This document shows, piece after piece, positions 1-7,771 of a DNA stretch of 37,007 nt. The position numbers and the translations under genes were made by a program. A model generated the notes under the pieces. The model was not told the DNA's origin, ran no database searches, and saw only the letters and a list, made by a program, of their open reading frames with translations. Position 1 is the first letter of the stretch; every line of letters starts with the position of its first letter. The DNA is from an uncultured Bacteroidia bacterium (lineage in GTDB: Bacteria; Bacteroidota; Bacteroidia; Bacteroidales; Prolixibacteraceae): the NCBI GenBank assembly GCA_903918045.1, contig CAIXCY010000216.1, positions 1 through 37,007 of the forward strand, in the 5' to 3' direction.

Positions 1-196
1 AATCGGGAGATTGTCCGCCTGGTTTATGGCAGGAGGTACATTTGCCTGCGGTCGAAAAAATAGGAGCTACCTGTGATGCAAAGCTCACAACTCCGGTTAC
101 GGGAGCCACCGGAACGGGCAAAATAAAATCGTATTTACAGCCGGTTATGAACAGTGAAAGCAAGATAGTAAAAAGAAATATGGTACGATTCTTCAT
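1..196 (-). CDS. c-type haem lipoprotein, partial (C-terminus beyond window)
   Basis: The minus strand is open from ATG at 196 to the left edge (65 codons visible). The N-terminus is a lipoprotein signal: a basic start, a hydrophobic stretch, then the lipobox LFITGC, so the mature protein should be lipid-anchored at Cys20. After a Pro/Val-rich linker comes SQVAPIFSTAGKCTSCHKPG, with a CxxCH haem-c site typed CTSCH. The phrase 'Q-x-x-P-I-F...C-x-x-C-H' is common in mono-haem c-type domains of Bacteroidota. The gene lies downstream of the six-haem cytochrome on the same strand, separated by a terminator-like hairpin, so the two may form an electron-transfer pair. Total length and number of haems cannot be known here. 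The reading is direct; the redox role is inferred. Confidence 0.8.
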   Translation of the reverse strand, partial: MKNRTIFLFTILLSLFITGCKYDFILPVPVAPVTGVVSFASQVAPIFSTAGKCTSCHKPGGQSPD

Positions 197-220
197 GATA
201 TTCAGTTTAAAGATTAATAC

Positions 221-256
221 AAAAAAGGCTTCTAATTTCACTAAAAGAAGCCTTTT
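221..256 (-). terminator. Rho-independent terminator after the six-haem cytochrome gene
   Basis: Arms 223-233 and 246-256 are perfect 11-bp inverted repeats around a 12-nt loop. On the minus strand the stem is followed by a run of T (complement of 221-226). It sits 23 nt beyond the cytochrome stop codon and 25 nt before the next start at 196, so that gene needs read-through or its own promoter in a very short gap. Confidence 0.8.
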
Positions 257-278
257 CTTATACGTTTACCTATTTGAA

Positions 279-1706
279 TTATTTACCATCCAAATAATCA
301 ATAGAGTTTTGCAGAATCTGCTGTGCGTAAGTTGGATTGTGAATACCATGTGATAATTCACTCATGATGAAGCCGAAGTTGTAAGCTGCGCCTAATTCGC
401 CATAAGTCCATTTTGAACCTTTGCGGTACGGAGCATCTGTAGCTGCATCCTTTTTCATCGTTACGGTACTTACATAAGTGAGGTTGAGGGTTGCTGAAGG
501 CGCTGGACCAGCTGCAATCGAGTTTGCCGAAACAAGAGTCAAACCATATAATGTCGATCCTGGAGTTGTTGGTAATAAGGCTCCGTAGAAGTCCTGAGCA
601 GGAATAGCAGCCGGGGTACCAGTTTCAGAAGCTGGATCAAACGGAACAACAGTACTGCCTGAAAGCGATGGTTTAAACAATTTGTGAGCAACCAAACGAT
701 TCGCCAATTGCATGAGCAAGCCGTCAATTGCGTTTTGTGTACTTGCAAGATGATCCGCTTTGTGGCAGGAAGCACATTTTTCTTCGTTTGGAACCAGGGT
801 ATGTCCACCAATGGTGGTAACCTTGCCGGTTGTACCATCTGAGTTTGGATATTTCTTATTCATTCCTGTACCAACTTCATTCATATGGCAGGAAATACAT
901 GTAAATGGATTTGCTCCCGCTTCCAAAGAGTGCTGCCATGTACGGGTATAAGTTTTTCCTGGATATTCAAATCCATTGATCCCTTTGAATAAGTTCGACT
1001 GGTTACCATCATGAACCGCAACGCTCTGGCCTACCTTAAAATCAACGGTTGTAGCCATGTCTGCAGCCGATTTAGCTGAATTGTCAAATGGGAAGAAAGG
1101 TAATTGCTTGAAAGATGAATAAACCAGAGCACCTGCGCTGGTAAGTGAGTCTTTGGTATTGTCCAATTTTGATTTGAGAGCAATTGCAACTGTTGTAGCA
1201 CCACGAATCTGGTGGCAGGTGATACAGAGGTTATCGATCTTACCGAAATCCTCAGTTTTGCTATTATTATAGTAATTTAAGGCAATCGGAGAGGTTGTTC
1301 TTAAAATGTAGCTGGCCGTATCGCCTGCAAAATCAAATGCACTATGCGTATGGCAGGTTGAACAGTTAATCCGCTCAGCAGTAGGGATGTCATTGGCAAC
1401 TACGAATTTTCCGTTAGCCGTAATTTCCTTAAATCCATCGCTTGTATGGCATCTTGCACAATATTTTGTATTTCTTGCACTGGATGTTCCAAAAAAGTGT
1501 TTGGATAATTTGTACTCCGCATTTTTTTGGTCCATCACCGCAGTGGTGTGGCATTTCAGACAAGCCGTGTTGGCATCTTTACCGTTGGTTCCATTGGTTC
1601 CGTTGGCACCGGTTAAACCCAGCGGGCCTTGTTTTACACAGGATTGTGCTGCAAAAAGGATAATAAAAGCTAAAAATAAGAGCTGGTAATAATTTTTTAG
1701 TTTCAT
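279..1706 (-). CDS. Six-haem cytochrome c lipoprotein with collagen-like stalk
   Basis: 475 residues. The signal ends in the lipobox FAAQSC (Cys23). Residues 27-44 are six Gly-X-Y triplets (GPL GLT GAN GTN GTN GKD), a short collagen-like spacer next to the lipid anchor. Six CxxCH sites follow: CLKCH 49, CARCH 83, CSTCH 115, CITCH 161, CISCH 270 and CASCH 311. Further His residues could be distal ligands. The last ~160 residues lack haem motifs. The architecture suggests a surface or periplasmic multihaem electron carrier, or a NrfA/HAO-like oxidoreductase, but no catalytic CxxCK is present and I cannot assign a substrate. It has its own terminator and a long upstream region with a CRP/FNR-like palindrome. 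Function beyond haem binding is inferred. Confidence 0.9.
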   Translation of the reverse strand: MKLKNYYQLLFLAFIILFAAQSCVKQGPLGLTGANGTNGTNGKDANTACLKCHTTAVMDQKNAEYKLSKHFFGTSSARNTKYCARCHTSDGFKEITANGKFVVANDIPTAERINCSTCHTHSAFDFAGDTASYILRTTSPIALNYYNNSKTEDFGKIDNLCITCHQIRGATTVAIALKSKLDNTKDSLTSAGALVYSSFKQLPFFPFDNSAKSAADMATTVDFKVGQSVAVHDGNQSNLFKGINGFEYPGKTYTRTWQHSLEAGANPFTCISCHMNEVGTGMNKKYPNSDGTTGKVTTIGGHTLVPNEEKCASCHKADHLASTQNAIDGLLMQLANRLVAHKLFKPSLSGSTVVPFDPASETGTPAAIPAQDFYGALLPTTPGSTLYGLTLVSANSIAAGPAPSATLNLTYVSTVTMKKDAATDAPYRKGSKWTYGELGAAYNFGFIMSELSHGIHNPTYAQQILQNSIDYLDGK

Positions 1707-2035
1707 AAAATTGGTAATAATAAGGTTAATATTGATGGTGTTTTATGCTGAAAAACACACATAACACTTTTTTTAATTAATGAGTTTAATGACTCTGATT
1801 TTAATTGTACTGAATTCAAAAAAATTGAATATTATTGTTGAAAATTCCAAGGGTAAAATTACATCTGTTCATAATATGAATCTTGAATAAAAGATTGACA
1901 TGTTATCGTCATAATGCGGAATGTAATCATTAAAAAAGGGGTGTTATATCATTGAAAAATTGACATATATCAATCTAATATTTTTGATATTACGCAATGT
2001 TTGGTTTAGAGCTTGAGAGTGCAGGAAATTAGGAG
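1707..2035. other. AT-rich intergenic region upstream of the six-haem cytochrome
   Basis: About 330 bp without a credible gene. No TAnnTTTG promoter box reading toward the cytochrome was found. The only notable element is the 16-bp palindrome at 1959-1974, listed separately. The rest is AT-rich with no long repeat. Confidence 0.5.
1959..1974. promoter_or_regulatory. CRP/FNR-type palindrome
   Basis: The site attgacatatatcaat is a 16-bp palindrome with one mismatched pair. Its core TTGAC-ATAT-ATCAA differs by one base from the FNR half-site arrangement TTGAT-N4-ATCAA. It lies about 250 bp upstream of the six-haem cytochrome start. CRP/FNR-family control of a multihaem cytochrome would make sense, but the distance is long and the match could be chance in AT-rich DNA. 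Confidence 0.35.
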
Positions 2036-2082
2036 AGGTTATCTGAAAATGATTAAGGGCAGATAACCTAAGTTATCTACCC
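2036..2082 (-). terminator. Hairpin terminator after the 241-aa gene, with an alternative pairing
   Basis: Arms 2057-2067 and 2072-2082 pair over 11 bp with a 4-nt loop. The single non-Watson-Crick position is a G-U pair only in minus-strand RNA, so the element serves the minus gene ending at 2161. The middle arm can instead pair with 2036-2045 (10 bp perfect to 2060-2069). The two hairpins exclude each other. Confidence 0.6.
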
Positions 2083-2160
2083 TTTTTCTATTTCCAATTA
2101 AAATTAAATTTAACGTTTTTGGATCATTTGAAGCCCGTTTGTGCCTTCCGAGCTGAATGA

Positions 2161-2886
2161 TCAGCTGATGTAAATGTTTTTGACTTTATACGGATCATTT
2201 TTTATCCGCTCCATAGGGCGGTAGACATAGGTTAACCCGTATTCCATTGCCTTTTCTCTTTTATGGTCATCCTGTAAATCAGAGAAATGCTCTTCTACCT
2301 CATTCCAAATGTCCAGAATAATTTCATCAGCCTCTTTTCTTAGGTCCGCGACCTTTCCTGTCCATCTTGCGGTATTGCTTTGCAAGGTTTTTTGAAAGTG
2401 ATAGGCATCCAGGAACTGGTCAAATTTTACTTTTACAATGGCGATAGATGGATTATAGAGTGGATTTCCACCGTGGTTAACCCGTTTATGTTCTCCTTCA
2501 ATGATCTTCTTGCCCCATTCTAAAACTTCAGAATCCATGATCAATGAGGGTGATTTTTTGTCGTTGAAACCATAGAACTCTCTGACTGCCGGTTTCATAT
2601 CTCCCCGTTGAATGGCGAAATTCAAAACCTGAATAAAATGTGACAGGTACAAGCGGGCTTTTCTTACAGTTGCAAGATAAGTATTACTACTTTTCTCCTG
2701 CTGAGTCTTTGCCAGCTTATGATGAATCAGGGTAGTTTCAAAATTTGTATAAAATGCTCTGAGCCTGTTCAATGATTTTGCAGAAAAAGCGAGCTCCTCA
2801 GGATCTTTCTTCTGCCCCAGCATTATGGCTGTTTGAAGGGCCCTTAATCTTGCCTGATCGGTGTTCGGTAGTCTTCTGTATGGCAT
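2161..2886 (-). CDS. Conserved Bacteroidota protein of unknown function
   Basis: 241 residues, soluble: no signal peptide and no membrane segment. It begins MPYRRLPNTDQARLRALQTA, a start I associate with a widespread Bacteroidota hypothetical family. The chain is rich in Lys, Glu and Arg and looks mostly alpha-helical. Residues near 65-100 resemble a helical pair, and near 180-215 there is a likely coiled segment with many Glu. No catalytic motif or nucleotide-binding loop is visible. It stands alone between the cytochrome and the sdh operon and has its own 3' hairpin. I do not assign a function. Confidence 0.8.
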   Translation of the reverse strand: MPYRRLPNTDQARLRALQTAIMLGQKKDPEELAFSAKSLNRLRAFYTNFETTLIHHKLAKTQQEKSSNTYLATVRKARLYLSHFIQVLNFAIQRGDMKPAVREFYGFNDKKSPSLIMDSEVLEWGKKIIEGEHKRVNHGGNPLYNPSIAIVKVKFDQFLDAYHFQKTLQSNTARWTGKVADLRKEADEIILDIWNEVEEHFSDLQDDHKREKAMEYGLTYVYRPMERIKNDPYKVKNIYIS

Positions 2887-3002
2887 TTCTCAAGATTTAC
2901 ATTATTAGTCCTTCTGCTGCGAATTTATGCAATTTATGGATTTAATGGATCTTCACTACACATAAAAAAGAAGAGTTATCAACTATTATAGGTTCATAAC
3001 AG

Positions 3003-3030
3003 AGAAGCGCGACCCTAAGGCCACGCTTCT
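3003..3030 (-). terminator. 3' hairpin of the sdh operon
   Basis: Arms 3003-3014 and 3019-3030 form a 12-bp stem with a CTAA/TTAG loop. Two positions pair as G-U only in minus-strand RNA, which fits transcription from sdhB, whose stop lies 25 nt upstream. No T-run follows, so it may end or protect the transcript rather than act as a classical terminator. Confidence 0.6.
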
Positions 3031-3054
3031 TGAATATATTACATTGATAATTAG

Positions 3055-3816
3055 CTAGTCAGCTATTTTTGCTTTGAGGTATTCACGATTTAAACGTGCG
3101 ATATGGGCAATCGAAATACTTTTTGGACAAGCAAGTTCGCATGCCCCGGTGTTCGTACACCCTCCAAATCCAAGTTCATCCATTTTAGCATACATTGCCT
3201 TGGCGCGACGCTTAGCTTCAACTTGGCCCTGAGGTAATTTGGCAAATTGGGATACTTTGGCTGCCAAAAATAACATAGCCGATGAGTTCTTGCAAGTTGC
3301 TGCGCATGCGCCGCATCCGATACAGGCTGCGGCATCCATTGCCTCTTCTGCATCATCCTGCGATATTGGAATTGTATTTCCGTCAGGAACGCCACCGGTA
3401 TTTACTGAGACGAAACCTCCGGCCTGCTGGATTTTTTCAAATGCGGTTCGGTCAACCATTACATCCTTTATTACAGGGAACGCGCCAACGCGCCATGGCT
3501 CTACTGTAATTGTCTGTCCTTCATTGAATTTACGCATATGAAGCTGGCAGGTCGTAACCATTGTATCCGGCCCATGCGCATGTCCATTAATATAGAGTGA
3601 ACACATTCCGCAGATCCCTTCACGGCAATCGTGATCAAAGGCTATCGGATCCTTTCCTTCCTGGATGAGCTGGTCATTCAGGATGTCGATCATCTCAAGA
3701 AACGAGTTTCCCTGAGAAATATTTTCAACAGTGTAGGTCTCAAACCGGCCTTTTGCCGTTGGGTTATTTTGCCTCCAGACCTTTACATATATTTTATTGA
3801 GAATTTTATCAGCCAT
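3055..3816 (-). CDS. sdhB: Succinate dehydrogenase/fumarate reductase iron-sulfur subunit
   Basis: 253 residues. It passes electrons between the SdhA flavin and the membrane cytochrome b. The cluster ligands are all present: C64, C69, C72 and C90 for the [2Fe-2S] centre (CREGICGMC...C); C165, C168, C171 and C230 for [4Fe-4S]; C175, C220 and C226 for [3Fe-4S]. The length and spacing match the Bacteroidota form, in which the same enzyme may serve as succinate dehydrogenase or fumarate reductase; sequence alone does not tell the direction. It is the last gene of sdhC-sdhA-sdhB, 43 nt after sdhA, and is followed by a strong hairpin. Confidence 0.97.
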   Translation of the reverse strand: MADKILNKIYVKVWRQNNPTAKGRFETYTVENISQGNSFLEMIDILNDQLIQEGKDPIAFDHDCREGICGMCSLYINGHAHGPDTMVTTCQLHMRKFNEGQTITVEPWRVGAFPVIKDVMVDRTAFEKIQQAGGFVSVNTGGVPDGNTIPISQDDAEEAMDAAACIGCGACAATCKNSSAMLFLAAKVSQFAKLPQGQVEAKRRAKAMYAKMDELGFGGCTNTGACELACPKSISIAHIARLNREYLKAKIAD

Positions 3817-3859
3817 TTTTATCGAATATTAGATATGAGCTACTAAAAAGGTGACTTGT

Positions 3860-5800
3860 TTATTTATAACTTCTCTGCGTTAAATGAATGGTTTCAAAAA
3901 CCAATTCCTCCTTATGCAGGACCGGTTCGGTATCCATTCCTTTAAATTCCCATGCTGCAACGTAAGCGAAGTTTTCATCATCACGTTTGGCTTCGCCCTC
4001 ATCGGTAGAAGATTCTTCACGGAAGTGGCCCCCGCATGATTCATTCCTGTTGAGTGCGTCGCGGGCAAGCAATTCACCCAATTCGATAAAATCGGCGACT
4101 CTTCCCGCCTTTTCAAGCTCAGGATTTACATTTTTCAGTTCCCCGGGTACCAGCAGATCTTTATAGAACTCAACACGTAACTCCTGGATCTCTTTAATCG
4201 CCTGGGTAAGTCCTTCGGCATTACGCGCCATCCCCACATGATCCCACATGATCTGGCCTAACTTTTTATGGAAATGATCAACCGGAGTTTTACCTTTAAT
4301 ATTAAATAAGGTATTTAACCGGGTAACCACCTTTTTCTCTGCTTCAATAAATTCAATACGATTGGTATCAATCTTAGGAACCATGATCTCACCTGCAAGG
4401 TAATCCCCTATGGTGTATGGCAGTACAAAATATCCGTCAGCCAGTCCCTGCATAAGTGCCGAAGCTCCCAGCCGGTTTGCACCATGATCAGAAAAATTAG
4501 CCTCCCCGATTGCATAAAGACCTGGTATCGAGGTCATCAGGTTGTAGTCGACCCATGTTCCCCCCATTGTATAGTGGATTGCAGGATAAATCTGCATCGG
4601 TTCCTTGTAGGGATCGGTATCTGTAATTTTCTCGTACATCTGGAAAAGATTGCCATATCTTTTTTCGATAGTCCCCTTGCCAAGCCGTTCAATGGCATAT
4701 TTAAAATCCAGGTATACCGCCTTGCCTTCTGAATTCACACCAAAGCCGGCATCACAGCGCTCTTTGGCTGCCCTGGAGGCAACATCGCGGGGAACAAGAT
4801 TTCCATAAGATGGGTAACGTCTTTCAAGGTAAAAGTCGCGATCTTCATCCTTTATATCATTTGGCCCGATAATACCTTTACGTAATTTCACGGCATCTTC
4901 AAGATTTTTTGGTGCCCACACCCGGCCATCGTTTCTAAGCGATTCGGACATCAGTGTCAGTTTCGATTGTTGGGAGCCATGAACTGGAATACAAGTGGGG
5001 TGGATCTGCACATAGCAAGGGTTAGCAAAGAAGGCGCCCTTCTTGTAACATACCCAGGATGCAGAGGCGTTGCAACCCATTGCATTGGTTGAAAGGAAAA
5101 ATACATTCCCGTAACCTCCTGATGCAATTACAACTGCGTGAGCGCCAAATCGTTTCACTTCTCCGGTCACCATGTCGCGTGCGATAATTCCGCGCGCTTT
5201 GCCGTCGATTGTCACAAGGTCAACCATCTCATGACGCGTATACATTTTAACGCCACCCTCGGCAATCTGCCTGTTTAAAGCAGAATAGGCACCCAATAAA
5301 AGTTGTTGACCGGTTTGGCCCCTCGCATAAAATGTACGGCTTACCAATACACCTCCAAAAGAACGATTCGAAAGGAGACCACCATATTCGCGTGCAAATG
5401 GAACCCCCTGAGCAACACATTGGTCAATAATATTTGGAGATACTTCCGCAAGACGATGAACATTGGCTTCACGTGAGCGGTAGTCCCCCCCCTTTATTGT
5501 ATCGTAAAACAGACGGTAAACCGAATCGTTGTCATTCTGATAATTCTTGGCTGCGTTAATCCCCCCCTGTGCCGCAATCGAGTGCGCCCGTCGGGGGCTG
5601 TCCTGATAGCAAAAAGCCTTTACATTATAGCCCAATTCCGAAAGGGAAGCAGCAGCAGAGGCTCCGGCTAAACCGGTGCCGATAACAATAATTTCAAGTT
5701 TGCGTTTATTGGCAGGAGACACAACTTTAATTTCTGCCTTATGGTTGGACCATTTTTCGGAGATATGCCCTTCCGGTATCTTTGAATTTAAGATGCTCAT
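3860..5800 (-). CDS. sdhA: Succinate dehydrogenase/fumarate reductase flavoprotein subunit
   Basis: 646 residues. It interconverts succinate and fumarate on a covalently bound FAD. The dinucleotide-binding loop is [10 protein letters not shown] (from residue 41). The flavin-linking histidine is His73 in [14 protein letters not shown]. Other family landmarks are HPTCIP, RDVASR, HYTMGG (substrate and FAD contacts) and the end of the FAD domain [18 protein letters not shown]. The length is usual for the Bacteroidota/epsilon-type SdhA, longer than the E. coli form. It lies between sdhC (23 nt) and sdhB (43 nt) in one operon. Nothing looks truncated. Confidence 0.98.
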   Translation of the reverse strand: MSILNSKIPEGHISEKWSNHKAEIKVVSPANKRKLEIIVIGTGLAGASAAASLSELGYNVKAFCYQDSPRRAHSIAAQGGINAAKNYQNDNDSVYRLFYDTIKGGDYRSREANVHRLAEVSPNIIDQCVAQGVPFAREYGGLLSNRSFGGVLVSRTFYARGQTGQQLLLGAYSALNRQIAEGGVKMYTRHEMVDLVTIDGKARGIIARDMVTGEVKRFGAHAVVIASGGYGNVFFLSTNAMGCNASASWVCYKKGAFFANPCYVQIHPTCIPVHGSQQSKLTLMSESLRNDGRVWAPKNLEDAVKLRKGIIGPNDIKDEDRDFYLERRYPSYGNLVPRDVASRAAKERCDAGFGVNSEGKAVYLDFKYAIERLGKGTIEKRYGNLFQMYEKITDTDPYKEPMQIYPAIHYTMGGTWVDYNLMTSIPGLYAIGEANFSDHGANRLGASALMQGLADGYFVLPYTIGDYLAGEIMVPKIDTNRIEFIEAEKKVVTRLNTLFNIKGKTPVDHFHKKLGQIMWDHVGMARNAEGLTQAIKEIQELRVEFYKDLLVPGELKNVNPELEKAGRVADFIELGELLARDALNRNESCGGHFREESSTDEGEAKRDDENFAYVAAWEFKGMDTEPVLHKEELVFETIHLTQRSYK

Positions 5801-5823
5801 AACGATGGATCTTTTTATTTCAA

Positions 5824-6507
5824 TTAAAATTTAAGAAGAAAATAGATCGGGATTGCTGAAAACCCAATTGCAAAAATAATTCCAATCAGATTGGCAAGGC
5901 ATTTTAACCGCTTCATCCAATTGATGTTGCTTAGCCCTATTGTTTGGAAAGCACTCCAGAAGCCATGCGAAATATGCAATCCTACGAGAATTCCACCAAG
6001 CACATAAAGTGCATCATAAAGGGGGAAGTTGATAAACAGATTCGAAACTAAAGCGTAGGTATTGTGCATCTGAGTGGCAGTTCCTGTAGGATTAGCCAAA
6101 AGCGGATCACCGGTAATTTTCAGTTTGACCCAGAAATTAAAAATGTGAAGGATAAGGAAAACCAGAATCATACCACCAAGAATAAACATGTTCTTGGAAG
6201 GTGCCCACCATTTCAGTAACTGGTCGCCCGAAGCATAACCCTGCGGACGGGCTCTCATATTATCGAGGGTGATCCACCCTGCCCAAATAATATGAATAAT
6301 AAAACCTAAAGCCAGAATAGGTTCCATTATCTTAATCATCGGATTTGTAGCCATGAAATTGGCCGCCTGATTAAACAGAATGCCTGAATCATCAAAAATC
6401 AACAACAGATTCAGCGTCAGGTGAAGCGTCAAAAATGAGATAAGGAACAGTCCTGTGAGGCTCATAAATACTTTCCGGCCAATGGAGGCGCTCAGGAAAT
6501 TGCTCAT
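5824..6507 (-). CDS. sdhC: Succinate dehydrogenase cytochrome b membrane subunit
   Basis: 227 residues with about five hydrophobic membrane spans. This is the single-polypeptide diheme cytochrome b type that replaces the separate SdhC and SdhD of proteobacteria. Histidines placed in or at the spans (in [28 protein letters not shown] and GLHISHGFW) are candidates for haem b ligands. It anchors SdhAB and exchanges electrons with menaquinone (family knowledge). It is the first gene of the operon and lies about 55 nt after a clear Bacteroidetes-type promoter. Confidence 0.95.
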   Translation of the reverse strand: MSNFLSASIGRKVFMSLTGLFLISFLTLHLTLNLLLIFDDSGILFNQAANFMATNPMIKIMEPILALGFIIHIIWAGWITLDNMRARPQGYASGDQLLKWWAPSKNMFILGGMILVFLILHIFNFWVKLKITGDPLLANPTGTATQMHNTYALVSNLFINFPLYDALYVLGGILVGLHISHGFWSAFQTIGLSNINWMKRLKCLANLIGIIFAIGFSAIPIYFLLKF

Positions 6508-6562
6508 AAGTACTTGATTTAATAAATATTTGAATTAAAAACTCCGTTTATAAAATTCCTTG

Positions 6563-6593
6563 CAAAAGTAGCCCATGGTGTTATGGTTTACAA
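6563..6593 (-). promoter_or_regulatory. Promoter of the sdhCAB operon
   Basis: On the minus strand, TTG (6593-6591), a 20-nt spacer, then TACTTTTG (6570-6563) match the Bacteroidetes sigma-ABfr pattern TTG-N19-21-TAnnTTTG. The start point should fall near 6556, giving a ~50-nt leader before sdhC. Confidence 0.7.
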
Positions 6594-6694
6594 CTTAAAT
6601 GTGACCAATGTTCTAATTTAAAATGGTTCTATAATACACAGCAAAAATAGTTTTTTCCGGGAATTTTGACCATTCGTCCTGATAATTAGAATTA

Positions 6695-7486
6695 TTAATT
6701 TAGGAATTCAATTAATCTGTTTGTAACCAATTCTTCTTCCTCCAGAAAGCCCAGATGACCCGAATGATTCAGTAGCAGAACTTCGGCATGCGCTATTTTA
6801 CCACCATCTTCGATTTGACCAACGGCAGCATAGACTTTATCGTATTTACCAACAATAATCAAAATCCGGTAATCTGAATTTTGGAGGACCTCCAGATAGT
6901 TTTTACGGTGATTCATCGCTTCGATAGCGCGAATTGCTCCATCGGCTGTTACCTGGTTGGCACTTTGATTCAGCATCACAATCCATTTTTCCCTGTGAGG
7001 GTGATCCTCCGGAGCAAAATTGGAAGGGATAGTAACCTGCAAAAGTAAATCCTTCTTCCCTCTTTGAAGCAGTGAAGCTTCCCTGTTGCGGAGTTTGATG
7101 CTTTGAATATCTGCCTCCTTGACCGGCGCATGCATCAGAACCAGCGACTCAATCTTTTCCGGAAAACAGGCAGCATAGGCAAGAGCGACATAACCACCCA
7201 TTGAATGACCGATGACAGCTGACTTTTGTGAAATGCCGAGTTGAATAAGAAGTGTATCCAGAACCCGTGCAAAATCATCGAAACGGTAACCATCCGGAGG
7301 ATTGCCAGAATTGCCATGCCCGGGAAGATCAATGCGGATAACTTTATGGTTCTTTGAAAACTCTTTAGCCAGATTGTCGAATAACCACTGATTTCCCCAA
7401 TAGCTGTGAAGAAGAATTAAGGATGGACCTTCTCCTTCGACTTTTACAAATATTTTGTAATTATTGATCTCAATAATTTGCTCCAT
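6695..7486 (-). CDS. Alpha/beta-fold hydrolase
   Basis: 263 residues, cytosolic. The fold is recognisable from LLHSYWG (oxyanion loop, residues 26-31), RIDLPGHGNSG, and the nucleophile elbow GHSMGG with Ser95. Asp216 (VGKYDKVY) and His244 (NHSGHLGF) complete the triad. A cap region occupies roughly residues 120-200. The substrate cannot be read: the family includes esterases, haloperoxidase-like proteins and C-C bond hydrolases. It is a single gene, 187 bp upstream of sdhC on the same strand; the sdh promoter lies between them, so co-transcription is optional. Confidence 0.9.
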   Translation of the reverse strand: MEQIIEINNYKIFVKVEGEGPSLILLHSYWGNQWLFDNLAKEFSKNHKVIRIDLPGHGNSGNPPDGYRFDDFARVLDTLLIQLGISQKSAVIGHSMGGYVALAYAACFPEKIESLVLMHAPVKEADIQSIKLRNREASLLQRGKKDLLLQVTIPSNFAPEDHPHREKWIVMLNQSANQVTADGAIRAIEAMNHRKNYLEVLQNSDYRILIIVGKYDKVYAAVGQIEDGGKIAHAEVLLLNHSGHLGFLEEEELVTNRLIEFLN

Positions 7487-7584
7487 AGATTTCCTAGTAT
7501 TTTTTCAGTGACCCGGTCGCTTTTCAATTTCCAGACAATAACCCGGAAACTTCTCCCAAATGTTATTCCAATATTAACAATGTG

Positions 7585-7592
7585 CAAAGTTA
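7585..7592 (-). promoter_or_regulatory. Candidate -7 box for the alpha/beta hydrolase gene
   Basis: TAACTTTG on the minus strand fits TAnnTTTG and is placed about 100 nt before the hydrolase start. No TTG is seen at the expected -33 distance, so this is a weak call. Confidence 0.3.
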
Positions 7593-7718
7593 GAACTAAT
7601 AAAAAAACCATTTGACCCCTTTTATTGTTACTTTGTAAGTTGAAAAACCTAAATTAATGCAATGAAACGAGCATGTTCGATAAACACAAACACGAATGAA
7701 TATCTCCCATGCGAGTTC

Positions 7719-7734
7719 CCCCGATGGATCGGGG
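7719..7734. repeat. GC-rich palindrome upstream of the TonB receptor
   Basis: CCCCGAT-GG-ATCGGGG is a perfect 7-bp inverted repeat in an AT-rich leader, 38 nt before the TonB-dependent receptor. Palindromes of this kind recur between genes in Bacteroidota. It could be a REP-like unit or a leader hairpin. Confidence 0.45.
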
Positions 7735-7771
7735 CAAGCCATCCGGCAATTAAAAAACAAATTATATTCGA

